A stretch of DNA of 64,000 bases from Candidatus Saccharimonadota bacterium (GCA_017540545.1 JAFYAV010000001.1:1-64000), one strand, 5' to 3'; numbered from the stretch's first letter, positions 26,287 to 34,477 are shown. Translations and numbers: made by a program. Notes: a model not told the origin generated them from the letters alone.

Positions 26287-27549
26287 ATGGAATTGCAAAA
26301 CATTCTACACGAATTGGCGTCAATTAATTTGAGCGCGCTCAAGATAACAACGCCGTCAAACCAAAACGACCTAAAAAAGGCATTCATCGAAGCCTTTAGT
26401 AGAGGGCGCTTCACCAATCCACTCTTCACCTATAACCTAGACGCAAACGAAACAACAGCAAAAAGAAGGTTATTAACCCAGCTTAAAGACGAAACAAATC
26501 GCGCAATCGACAATATTGCAGATTCACCCGAGCGCCTTGCATACTGCCTGCTCAAATCAGCCATCGCAAAGAAGCTCACGCTATGCGACGTTTCCGATTC
26601 TATACTGAGAGGAGACGACACCTCGACTAAGGTCCTCATCGCGAAATTCTACGGAAAAATAACCGACGAGTTACTGAATGTCGCAAGAGACTTGGCGTCA
26701 GGAAAATCCATCGCAAACCCATACTTGGAACAAACGATGCGAATCGTATCTCCGGAACGCGCCGACCGCTGCGCCAAGAAGTATACGCCCGAAGAGATGA
26801 AAGAAGTGTTCGATTATGCACTCGACATTTATGGATTATCGAAAGAGTGGCAAGCCATCGTAACCAATGAACCCCGGTACACGAGCATTACGGTAAACGC
26901 AAACGACGAACGAGGACGCGTTATCGCAATTCCGGCAACAAGAAAACCGGAAAACATCCTCAAAGTCATCCAGTTAGCGGCGCACGAGATAGAAACACAC
27001 GTAAGGCATAATGCGAATTGCTATTATTTACTTTACGAAACATGCGGCAGTATTTCGCTACTCAACGCAACCACACTGGAATGCGTAGCCCTCGACTCGC
27101 CCTACATTGAAGGGCTTGCAAAAATCGCCGACGCCATCACGACTAAAAGATGTCTCGGCGACGAAAGCGGCGCTCCTCATCCATGGTATGTGCTCGCCGC
27201 CCAAAAAGCAGCCGAAGGTAATACCTTCGCTCAGGTGGCGGAGTATATCTATGAAAACTGCGGTAGGAATCCCGAAGAGTGTTGGAAAATTACAACGCGC
27301 ACTTTCCGCGGGTGTAGTGATCCCAGTACCCCTTCCGGATTTGCGAATCCAAACGGAATACAGTACCTGGATGGATACGTGCGGGCAATCGCTCACTACA
27401 ACGACCCCGCCGTATTCAACTATGGAAAATTTAATCAACAGAACATTCAATTGTTCAGAGAAACCACAGGTAAGGATCTTGGCACTTTTCCGCCCCACCT
27501 GGCATATCAGGATTTCGTTCCGTTGCTTCTCAATCAATTTTGTAACTAA
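26287..27549 (+). CDS. DUF1704 (MATCAP-like) putative zinc carboxypeptidase
   Basis: A 420-residue protein. HEIETHVRHNAN fits the HExxxH zinc motif of the DUF1704/MATCAP family, and YIEGLAKIADAI matches the region of its QEGLA motif, which supplies a further ligand. The family includes tyrosine carboxypeptidases; the bacterial substrates are not known. AGGAGG sits 7 nt before the ATG at 26287, so the longer frame from 26227 is not used. Unlike its leaderless neighbours it has a true leader, its own terminator and frequent AGA/AGG codons, which suggests separate acquisition. Transcribed against thrS. Confidence 0.72.
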   Translation: MELQNILHELASINLSALKITTPSNQNDLKKAFIEAFSRGRFTNPLFTYNLDANETTAKRRLLTQLKDETNRAIDNIADSPERLAYCLLKSAIAKKLTLCDVSDSILRGDDTSTKVLIAKFYGKITDELLNVARDLASGKSIANPYLEQTMRIVSPERADRCAKKYTPEEMKEVFDYALDIYGLSKEWQAIVTNEPRYTSITVNANDERGRVIAIPATRKPENILKVIQLAAHEIETHVRHNANCYYLLYETCGSISLLNATTLECVALDSPYIEGLAKIADAITTKRCLGDESGAPHPWYVLAAQKAAEGNTFAQVAEYIYENCGRNPEECWKITTRTFRGCSDPSTPSGFANPNGIQYLDGYVRAIAHYNDPAVFNYGKFNQQNIQLFRETTGKDLGTFPPHLAYQDFVPLLLNQFCN

Positions 27550-27566
27550 AACCGAAGTACATTTAT

Positions 27567-27605
27567 CGCCCGAACCAGCGAATTGGCTCGGGCGGTTTTT
27601 CTTTT
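27567..27605 (+). terminator. Terminator of the DUF1704 gene
   Basis: CGCCCGA / TCGGGCG stem-loop followed by GTTTTTCTTTT. Confidence 0.88.
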
Positions 27606-27641
27606 CCCCAAAATATGCTATTATTTACCTATCCGACAAGT

Positions 27642-27718
27642 GGGTCGCTAGCTCAGTTGGCTAGAGCGCCTCGTTTACACCGAGGAGGTCGGGGGTTCGA
27701 GCCCCTCGCGACCCACCA
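27642..27718 (+). tRNA. tRNA-Val (TAC)
   Basis: Complete cloverleaf with acceptor GGGTCGC/GCGACCC, anticodon loop TTTACAC (anticodon TAC), T-loop TTCGAGC and an encoded CCA. It is the first tRNA followed by the 3'-end repeat element. Confidence 0.96.
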
Positions 27719-27905
27719 AACCAAGAAAAATGCCCAGAGGGTATTTTTTGTTGGTTTGCTTAGTTTCAGAGCGTGGGGCGAGAACCCGCAGGGTTCGTGC
27801 GAACAAGGAGCCGAGGCAAGCAAAAAATGCTTGCATTTTTATTTGCGAGGCGACGCAGTGAATCAAGGCTCCATCAGGAGCCGCTGCCCCTCGCGACCCA
27901 CCAAA
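27701..27905 (+). mobile_element. tRNA 3'-end repeat element, copy A (tRNA-Val)
   Basis: After tRNA-Val comes a terminator-like hairpin (TGCCC/GGGTA + T run), then hairpin 1 GAACCC-gca-GGGTTC, the conserved block AGGAGCCGAG, hairpin 2 (GC-rich ends enclosing A- and T-rich arms), CGAGGCGACGC, hairpin 3 GGCTCC/GGAGCC and finally a direct repeat of the tRNA 3' end (27701-27720 repeated at 27886-27905; period 185 bp). A second terminator (CACTCAA/TTGAGTG) follows the copy, as expected if it is the original tRNA flank pushed away by an insertion. No ORF inside. Confidence 0.75.
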
Positions 27906-28027
27906 GAAAGCACTCAATCGAAAGGTTGAGTGTTTTCTATGCTCAATGGTAAAAAGTAGAAGCCAACAGGATTTGGACACCCAGAACTCCGTTTTAAACA
28001 TTTTTTAACTTGTAGTACAATCAAAGC

Positions 28028-28189
28028 ATGAGCCAACTCAAAAACAAACAGACCAAAGAATCAAACCTTTGGATGATTGGCATGATTAGCGTGGTTATCG
28101 CGGTCGTACTATTCGTAGCCATCGCAATTTTCATACAACATCAACAACTCGCCGCAGAAGCCGTTGCTGCTAGAACCATCCAAAAATAG
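28028..28189 (+). CDS. Small single-pass membrane protein (53 aa)
   Basis: A 54-codon frame: polar N-terminus (SQLKNKQTKESN), one strong membrane helix (ISVVIAVVLFVAIAIFI) and an Ala-rich tail. TACAAT (28016-28021) stands 6 bp before the ATG, the leaderless spacing seen across the window, which supports it being real despite its size. It lies between two tRNA-element units. Function unknown. Confidence 0.55.
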   Translation: MSQLKNKQTKESNLWMIGMISVVIAVVLFVAIAIFIQHQQLAAEAVAARTIQK

Positions 28190-28250
28190 CCCAAACCTTT
28201 CCCTAATATCATTTTTTCGACGATTAGTGCTATAATTAATCCATCCACTT

Positions 28251-28326
28251 GGGGTGTTAGCTCAGTTGGTAGAGCGATTGGTTCGCAATCAATAGGTCAG
28301 GAGTTCGAATCTCCTACACTCCACCA
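28251..28326 (+). tRNA. tRNA-Ala (CGC)
   Basis: Cloverleaf with acceptor GGGGTGT/ACACTCC including the G3-U70 pair that identifies alanine tRNAs, anticodon loop TTCGCAA (CGC), encoded CCA, and TATAAT upstream (28231-28236). It is the second tRNA followed by the repeat element. Confidence 0.95.
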
Positions 28327-28573
28327 AAAAACGAAAAGATGGCCGTCAGGTCATATTTTTGTTTTTTAATGCAGGAGATGAGAACTCGCAGAGTTCGGTA
28401 GCAAAAGGAGCCGAGCGAAGCAAAAAAGCTTGCTTTTTTATTTCCGAGGCGACGCCTTGCTATGTCTCGAGCTTAGCGAGAGATATATCTCCTACACTCC
28501 ACCAAAAAACGAAAAGATGGCCGTCAGGTCATATTTTTGTTTTTATATCCAGGAGATGAGAACTCGCAGAGTT
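28309..28573 (+). mobile_element. tRNA 3'-end repeat element, copy B plus truncated second copy (tRNA-Ala)
   Basis: Same order as copy A: terminator hairpin, hairpin 1 GAACTC-gca-GAGTTC, AGGAGCCGAG, hairpin 2 (AAAAAAGC/GCTTTTTT), CGAGGCGACGCC, hairpin 3 TCTCG/CGAGA, then the tRNA-Ala 3' end again (28309 repeated at 28487; period 178 bp). Here the repeat continues through the terminator for 58 nt and, after a short variable gap, through hairpin 1 (28373-28395 = 28551-28573), where it stops. So a second, truncated element stands in tandem. Confidence 0.75.
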
Positions 28574-28625
28574 AAACCAATTCCATTCTTTCGACCATCT
28601 TGCTATTATTAAAATAAGCATAATT

Positions 28626-29126
28626 ATGAAAACCGACATCGTTTTATATAATACCGAGGAGGAAAGCGTAAAAAAAGAAAAACGACGCTTCAAGATTCTC
28701 ATCGCCGTTGCTTTTTTCTTCGTTCTGGCTTCTTTTGTTACATTAATAATCAGGATAATCATACGCAACAACGCAATCAGCGCCGAACCACCAAAAATTA
28801 GCGTCGAAGACCCAGACAATTCTGACGTTATCCACGTCATAGAGAATGACGACTTTGAAATCCCTAAGTTCGAACAAATAAATACAACTTGGTCCTGCGG
28901 AAACGGCGCATCTATAATTCAAATTACTAATGAGCGTCTATATAGGAATCTAACCACCGGTGCGCAAAGCAGCTACTCCTACGATGCAGAAAATGGCATT
29001 CTGTCTATAAATTCCCCAATTAGCACCGAGTATTACTTAACAATTGACGGTTCCCTACTACGGATGACCAACTCGACAACCGACGCCGTAATCGAATGTG
29101 AACGGAGAGAAAACTATGAAAAATAA
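28626..29126 (+). CDS. Single-pass membrane protein of unknown function
   Basis: A 166-residue protein: charged cytoplasmic N-terminus (~25 residues), a long membrane helix (ILIAVAFFFVLASFVTLIIRIII), then an outer region with a small beta-rich domain (TTWSCGNGASIIQITNERLYR ... YDAENGILSINSP). The final codons overlap the start of the pilin-GH114 gene by 11 nt, so the two are an operon and may work together at the surface. Confidence 0.6.
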   Translation: MKTDIVLYNTEEESVKKEKRRFKILIAVAFFFVLASFVTLIIRIIIRNNAISAEPPKISVEDPDNSDVIHVIENDDFEIPKFEQINTTWSCGNGASIIQITNERLYRNLTTGAQSSYSYDAENGILSINSPISTEYYLTIDGSLLRMTNSTTDAVIECERRENYEK

Positions 29127-31626
29127 ATATTTCTTACTCAGCGCCCTCTTTATTGCCCTATTCTGTTCGTTTCTACTCACCAATAACTGCCACGCGCTAA
29201 ACAGTTATAGTGGACAAATCAAGTTAGTCAAACATTTCAAGACCGGCAATAAATGCGGCGTCGGAACTGATTGTTTATATGACGACGGCAGCGGAGAGAT
29301 GCAGAGCTTTGCCCTGACGCCGAGACATATCGTGCTATCATATCTAATTGACTCTGGCAGCGCCAAAGATTACAAGGAAACGACGCGTAGTCGTATCTAT
29401 TTCATCGACCGTAAAACTTTCAAAATTGCAAAAATCCTACCAGATAAAAAGAACTTCACATGCAACAAATACGGCAATCCGGGCTGCTACAATCACCCAG
29501 GTAGTCTTGCCTACAATAGCAAAACCGGAAAACTACTTCTGGCCACCCAAGCCGGCACTTTCGTTTTTGATGACGTAACTATGCAATATGAAAGCAGAAT
29601 GACTGGCCTGCACAATACCAAAATCGCCTACAATCAAGTACGCAACTGGTATTGGACCGGCTTTGAGGGCAATACGATTAAAGATGTCAAAATGAGCACT
29701 ATCCAAAAAACAAGCGTTTCCAAATATCCAAACGCAAAATACGAGGAGAATCCTTCAACCTGGAAAGATTACCTGGTAGTAAACAACTACATGGGCGGCA
29801 AAGACGCAATTCTGCGTTTCTATAATTATAAAAATTCCAAACTAGTAAAAGATATCGGCATCTCTCAAAAAGCCATCAAGACGGACGTCGTAAAAAGTGT
29901 TCAATTCGATAGCGATGGCACCGCTTTCCTCATGACGCCACTAAATAACGAAGGTAACGCACGCGGCCGAGGTGCCGCAATATATGCCATTAGCGGCAAA
30001 GACCTCGGCATTAGCGAATCTACAAATACAGACCCTAACAGCAAGCCGACCTCGGGCAATAATACCGGTTCTAGCGACAACTGCGGAAGCGGCGACGAAT
30101 CGTGCGATTGCGGCGTCGAGTCTACTAAAAGAGCCGCCGGAGCCAAGTCTAACGAGCCTGAAATAGAATTCGGCGTAACGCGAGACGTCAAATGTACATC
30201 CATCCTGCCAGACAGCCTCTGTAATCCAAATGGTGGCGGTCAACAAATAGCAGATATTCTCGATCTTGGCATCAATACTATGACTTTCGGCGTCGGCATA
30301 ATTGGCTCTTTCGCAATCATTATTTGTGGCTTTATGGTAATGTCGGCCGGTGGCAACTCATCACAAGTCGAAGCGGCGAAAAAACGTTTTTACGGCGTCG
30401 TCATAGGCTTAATAACATGGTGTGTTTTCTCAATGGCGCTAAATCTGTTTATCGTTACGGAATCGAGCAAGCCTTCGCAGGTCTCTACTAGCTCCGGAGG
30501 AAGCAGTAGCAACACTAGCTCTGGAGGCAAAGCTAGCAGTGGTAGCACAGGAAGCGGCGGCTCTAGCGGTTCAGCGTCGAAGCAAGGAAAAACGGCCGCT
30601 CAGACCGAAATTCTTCCAACCTGCATCAAGTTAACCGTCGACTCTATCGTCGTAGCAGTCGGTAAAACTAAAACAATCGGCTATACCATCTACCCCGCTA
30701 ATGCGACTAATAAAGATGTCATTTGGTCTTCAAAAAACTCCAAAATTGCCACCGTCAATAAAAAAGGCGTTGTGACCGGCGTATCGGCAGGAACAACCAC
30801 GGTAGAAGCAAAAACCAAAAACGGCAAAACTGCTACGGTTTCCGTAACCGTTGGCAGCCAAACCTCCACTCCAGAAAAAAGCTACGGCGTATTCTTAGGG
30901 CTCGACTACGAGGATGGCGAAAAAGTGCTAAGCAAAATGTACAAGTATAAACTTATCGTAATTGATTTCCAGGAGCATTACCCGAAATCATACATCGACA
31001 AGTTACATGCTAAAGGTATCAAGGTATACTCCTATCTAAATATTGGCTCTGTCGAAATGCACGGTCGATACTATTCGAACCGATTTAATGATTACTATCT
31101 GGATCACTATGAAAACTGGAAGGACGAAATGTGGGTCGACGTATCTAAAACCAAATTCCAAACTTTCATCACTGACGAATTAGAGCCATCCATCCGCAAA
31201 AAAGGCGTTGACGGCTACTTCATCGATAATACTGATGTTTATGCAAATTACAAAAAAGACAAAATCTACAAAGGCCTCCAGACCATGCTAAGAAAAATCC
31301 ACAGCTACGGCCTGCCAGTCCTAATCAATGGTGGCGACGAATTCGTCTCGCGCGCTATATCCGACGGCAGCTACACAAGCCTATTCGATGGTGTCAATCA
31401 GGAAGAAGTATTCACCCTAATCAACTTCGACAACAAAACTTACCACAAACAGAAGTCAGATGAAACTAAGTATTACAAAAATTATCTCCAGACCGTTAAA
31501 AAAGCCGGACTCATGGTTTATCTGCTAGAATACGGCTCCGATCCTAACCTAGAAAAACAAATGAAAAGCTACTGCAACCTTAATGGCTTTTCATATTATT
31601 ACGCCAAGACCCTGAAGCTAGAATAA
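29116..31626 (+). CDS. Pilin-helix protein fused to Big_2 and GH114-like domains
   Basis: An 836-residue multidomain surface protein. Residues 1-28 are a signal peptide (FLLSALFIALFCSFLL); 30-310 look like repeated beta blades; ~388-448 are two membrane helices flanking AAKKRF, the T4SS pilin (VirB2/TrbC-like) pattern; a Ser/Gly linker follows; ~498-582 are a bacterial Ig-like Big_2 domain (KLTVDSIVVAVGKTKTIGYTIYPANAT); ~588-836 form a TIM-barrel like GH114 endo-alpha-1,4-polygalactosaminidases (YSYLNIGSVE, GVDGYFIDNTD, LINGGDEF). The ATG at 29116 follows GGAGAG and gives a clean signal peptide. It would place a glycan-cutting domain on the cell surface or a secretion structure. The catalytic activity is inferred. 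Confidence 0.75.
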   Translation: MKNKYFLLSALFIALFCSFLLTNNCHALNSYSGQIKLVKHFKTGNKCGVGTDCLYDDGSGEMQSFALTPRHIVLSYLIDSGSAKDYKETTRSRIYFIDRKTFKIAKILPDKKNFTCNKYGNPGCYNHPGSLAYNSKTGKLLLATQAGTFVFDDVTMQYESRMTGLHNTKIAYNQVRNWYWTGFEGNTIKDVKMSTIQKTSVSKYPNAKYEENPSTWKDYLVVNNYMGGKDAILRFYNYKNSKLVKDIGISQKAIKTDVVKSVQFDSDGTAFLMTPLNNEGNARGRGAAIYAISGKDLGISESTNTDPNSKPTSGNNTGSSDNCGSGDESCDCGVESTKRAAGAKSNEPEIEFGVTRDVKCTSILPDSLCNPNGGGQQIADILDLGINTMTFGVGIIGSFAIIICGFMVMSAGGNSSQVEAAKKRFYGVVIGLITWCVFSMALNLFIVTESSKPSQVSTSSGGSSSNTSSGGKASSGSTGSGGSSGSASKQGKTAAQTEILPTCIKLTVDSIVVAVGKTKTIGYTIYPANATNKDVIWSSKNSKIATVNKKGVVTGVSAGTTTVEAKTKNGKTATVSVTVGSQTSTPEKSYGVFLGLDYEDGEKVLSKMYKYKLIVIDFQEHYPKSYIDKLHAKGIKVYSYLNIGSVEMHGRYYSNRFNDYYLDHYENWKDEMWVDVSKTKFQTFITDELEPSIRKKGVDGYFIDNTDVYANYKKDKIYKGLQTMLRKIHSYGLPVLINGGDEFVSRAISDGSYTSLFDGVNQEEVFTLINFDNKTYHKQKSDETKYYKNYLQTVKKAGLMVYLLEYGSDPNLEKQMKSYCNLNGFSYYYAKTLKLE

Positions 31627-31629
31627 AGA

Positions 31630-32583
31630 TTAACCTAGCGCAGCTATAACGAAGTTCGTAATTGCAAATGCGGCTAAAGTTACAATCAAACCAATAACAG
31701 CATAAAGAATCGTCTTCTGGGCAGACTGAATTTTTTGCGGATTACCAGCAGATACCATGTAGCGGACGCCGCCAATTACTATAACAATCACAGCGACAAT
31801 ACCAATCCATGTATACACGGTAGAAATCACATTCATCGTCACATTCTGAAGTTGCTTTTCGCCACCGCTGACCGGCGAATAAGCACAATAGTATTTCTCT
31901 AAATCGGTCAAATCAGCCCCTCCGCAATCAAGATTATCGCGCACAATCTTCTCCGGCTTATAAGACTCATACGGCTTCGACGTCTCAGCCTTTTTCGCTG
32001 ACGAATTCTGAGTCCTTTGTTGTGTAGTTTGAGTTTTCTTACGACTACTAACACTTTCATCACTACGCGAAGTCGAATTGCTCCCTGAGCTACTGCTCTT
32101 GCCATCTATCTTTGGATCATATCGCCACACAATCGACCAACTTCGACGTTTATACTTCTTAATTGATATTTCTTTGCCTGAACTATCACCTTGCTTTCCG
32201 TCGTAATTCTTTGTAGCTTCCGCGAGCTTACAGTCACCAATATACTGCGCCGTATGCGTATGGCCATGCATTAAAATATCGCCACGCTTAAGCGTATTAC
32301 AATCGTTGAGATTTACCTTCTTTGTGACATTCGTAAAATCTTTATCCTTTTTAAGATATCCGTCCAACTGCCCAGTACCAGCCATCCATTTTTTTTGCGT
32401 CGTAGGCTTATCTTTCAGAGTGCCCGCACCGGCATAATGCCAACCGAAAAATACAAGTGTCGAACATTTATAATCCGGCCCAGTTGGATGCTTGAGGTCA
32501 TAACCATGCTCTTTACTATTGGCAGTATCAATAATCCAATTAACTGCCTTATCGATGGTGGCTTGTTTTTCCGCTTCTGTCAT
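31630..32583 (-). CDS. NlpC/P60-like hydrolase fused to a T4SS pilin helix pair
   Basis: A 317-residue protein. Residues 1-150 resemble an NlpC/P60-type cysteine peptidase with Cys40 in DYKCSTLVFFGWHY and His110 in RGDILMHGHTHTAQYIG; 160-225 are a Ser/Lys/Thr linker; 245-315 contain two membrane helices with GGVRYMVSAGNPQKIQSAQKTI between, the T4SS pilin (PF18895-like) pattern. There is no N-terminal signal peptide, so how the enzyme domain crosses the membrane is unclear. Such enzymes cut peptidoglycan stem peptides. The start overlaps the upstream gene by 4 nt (ATGA). It is convergent with the pilin-GH114 gene, 3 nt away. Confidence 0.78.
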   Translation of the reverse strand: MTEAEKQATIDKAVNWIIDTANSKEHGYDLKHPTGPDYKCSTLVFFGWHYAGAGTLKDKPTTQKKWMAGTGQLDGYLKKDKDFTNVTKKVNLNDCNTLKRGDILMHGHTHTAQYIGDCKLAEATKNYDGKQGDSSGKEISIKKYKRRSWSIVWRYDPKIDGKSSSSGSNSTSRSDESVSSRKKTQTTQQRTQNSSAKKAETSKPYESYKPEKIVRDNLDCGGADLTDLEKYYCAYSPVSGGEKQLQNVTMNVISTVYTWIGIVAVIVIVIGGVRYMVSAGNPQKIQSAQKTILYAVIGLIVTLAAFAITNFVIAALG

Positions 32584-33443
32584 TTCAATTGCTCCATAAT
32601 GTCATAACTCATTGCCGCAACGCTTGTCGCACATAAACTTGGTGCATAGAGGAAATCGTCGTATGATTCGTTAATATATTCCTCGTCTACTTCTGAAAGG
32701 TCAATAGCATCTTCGCAATTATAGCTTTCACAACCATTAATAATCTTTTGAGAAGCCTCATAAATATCATATTGGATTGACGTCAAATAACTATGCGCAT
32801 ATTGGCTAGCATAATCCGATCCTATACCCTCAAGTTTGTCCATATACTCAACAATAATCGGAATATCATATCGACTCTCTTCTTCACCGACCCCATCGTC
32901 TTCGACCTCCTTATCGCCAAGTATATCGTAGTATCGTTGTCCGAACTCTTTATAGGTAAGCTCTAACGAATCAAAAACATCGTCTAGTGTCGGCGCAGGG
33001 TTATTAATATAAAAATCTAAAAACTCAATATCGGCCTTCTGCTTATTAATTAGTTCCTGCGCTCGTTCATTCAAGCCGTCGCCAATACTGTCGGTAAAAA
33101 TCTTGTTCAAAACGCGAGCACGGCCGATGTACTCTTTTGCCTCTTCCTTGTCGCCGCCCATAATAACATCATATATTTTATATTTTTGATTTTCCTCATA
33201 GGGCGGAAGCTTCTCGTTCGACTCTTCGCCGCTAATAAGATAATTAAAAAAATTGAGCGCAACTTGACTTTTTACCATCTTCTGACTAGCGATTTTTCCC
33301 GAAAACACAACAACTACAATCAGTACGAGAGCTACCAAAGGTAAAACGATAAACCACGCCTTTTGGTGCCCCTTCGTTTTTGTTGCTGCGAACTCAGGAT
33401 TGTGCATCTGGTTCATAAATGATTGTTGAAAATTATCTTGCAT
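32580..33443 (-). CDS. Membrane-anchored helical protein of unknown function
   Basis: A 287-residue protein: a Gln/Asn-rich cytoplasmic N-terminus, one membrane helix (WFIVLPLVALVLIVVVVF) and a long, acidic, mostly helical outer domain. Family not recognised. It overlaps the NlpC-pilin gene by 4 nt (ATGA), so it is cotranscribed and probably a partner of that enzyme. Confidence 0.65.
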   Translation of the reverse strand: MQDNFQQSFMNQMHNPEFAATKTKGHQKAWFIVLPLVALVLIVVVVFSGKIASQKMVKSQVALNFFNYLISGEESNEKLPPYEENQKYKIYDVIMGGDKEEAKEYIGRARVLNKIFTDSIGDGLNERAQELINKQKADIEFLDFYINNPAPTLDDVFDSLELTYKEFGQRYYDILGDKEVEDDGVGEEESRYDIPIIVEYMDKLEGIGSDYASQYAHSYLTSIQYDIYEASQKIINGCESYNCEDAIDLSEVDEEYINESYDDFLYAPSLCATSVAAMSYDIMEQLK

Positions 33444-33480
33444 ATCCTCTTATGATTATACTCGATAATTAAAACGCGCG

Positions 33481-34182
33481 CTATTTCCTAATCCCCACTA
33501 GCAGTACGTCGCGTTTATTCTTCTCGCTCCCATCACACGTCGAAAGCAATATATATCTTTCTGAAATTACATCTTCCCTAACTATTTCAGATCGTTCAAC
33601 TATATAGGCTACTACATTATCGTCCTTCCGGCTTCTTTCGACATTATATATCTCCCAATCATCCGCCTGCACCTCCGCATAAGCAATCACCGAAATAGTT
33701 AAATCGCCATTTTTTGTCTTCAACACGCCACTGTCATGCTCATCAAAGAAAACACTGTCCTTAAACTTACCGACATCCGAGAACATCTCCCCATTCCCCA
33801 TTCTATGACCATAAATAATCGAAAAACCGTCCATAAACTTCCCATTATTCCGATAGTCCAAGAATAGACTTCCCGCCGTCGCAAATTCGCCCTTATAATT
33901 CCTATTCAAAAACCAGCTATTATCTTTGCCCTGCGTTACTGGATAATTAATATTCGTATCACGAATCGTCAGTCACGCCACTACATATTCAGACTCCGCA
34001 TCAAGCTTTTCAAATAGACTACTGCTGCCGTCATTAATTGCGGCTACTTCAATCAACTTTTTGTCTATCTTCGCACTCGAAGACGCTATCATTGCATCTA
34101 TTAACGCGAATAGCCCAACGCACAACAATGGTATTGTTGCTATATATAGCGCCATATCGAGTAATTTATTCACTAACCTCAT
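33481..34182 (-). pseudogene. Class B-type sortase interrupted by one in-frame TGA
   Basis: Sortases join surface proteins or pilin subunits by transpeptidation. The N-terminal membrane helix (LLDMALYIATIPLLCVGLFALI) and the catalytic His (IIYGHRM), Cys (LLSTCDG) and Arg (KRDVLLVGIRK) are all present across 234 codons. At 33973-33975 the frame has TGA: ESEYVVA-stop-LTIRDTNINYPVTQGKDNSWF. In related sortases this position is usually Trp (VVGWIxIPGTNIxYPV), and the frame is otherwise intact. It is either a nonsense mutation or a recoded/readthrough codon. The ATG at 34182 overlaps the upstream gene by 17 nt. Confidence 0.85.
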
Positions 34183-34477
34183 ATTTAAAACCTCGTACAC
34201 TTAATTTGGCAATTACCTTGCCGACCACCACTCCGTCACCATCATCGCCATCACCTCCGTATTCTATCGCTTCCCCGTTCGCCATTAACATTACATCGCC
34301 CACATCAAAATTTCGACATACCCGACAAAACAGCAATAAACTTCCGTCTTCTGCGCCGGCGCCTCTAGACAAGCCAAACCAGACGCCGAATAACAAAAAA
34401 CACACACTCGCAACGAACCCCGCCTTCAAAAGTAGGCGCACCCCCCTGCGCCATTTTTGTTGTTTTATTTTAAGCAT
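34166..34477 (-). CDS. Reduced signal-peptidase-like protein of the pilus cassette
   Basis: A 103-residue protein with one membrane helix (AGFVASVCFLLFGVWFGL) and a short outer region EDGSLLLF...NFDVGDVMLM that recalls the start of type I signal peptidases (DGSMxP...GDxxLV). The catalytic lysine region is not seen. Pilus islands of Gram-positive bacteria often contain a SipA-like, non-catalytic signal peptidase relative, which fits its place between pilin and sortase. Assignment rests largely on context. Confidence 0.5.
   Translation of the reverse strand: MLKIKQQKWRRGVRLLLKAGFVASVCFLLFGVWFGLSRGAGAEDGSLLLFCRVCRNFDVGDVMLMANGEAIEYGGDGDDGDGVVVGKVIAKLSVRGFKYEVSE

Noticed and set aside
26287-28573. 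Prophage or integrated island beside the tRNAs
   Set aside because: No integrase, capsid, portal or other phage genes lie next to the tRNAs; the flanking repeats enclose only ~180 bp.
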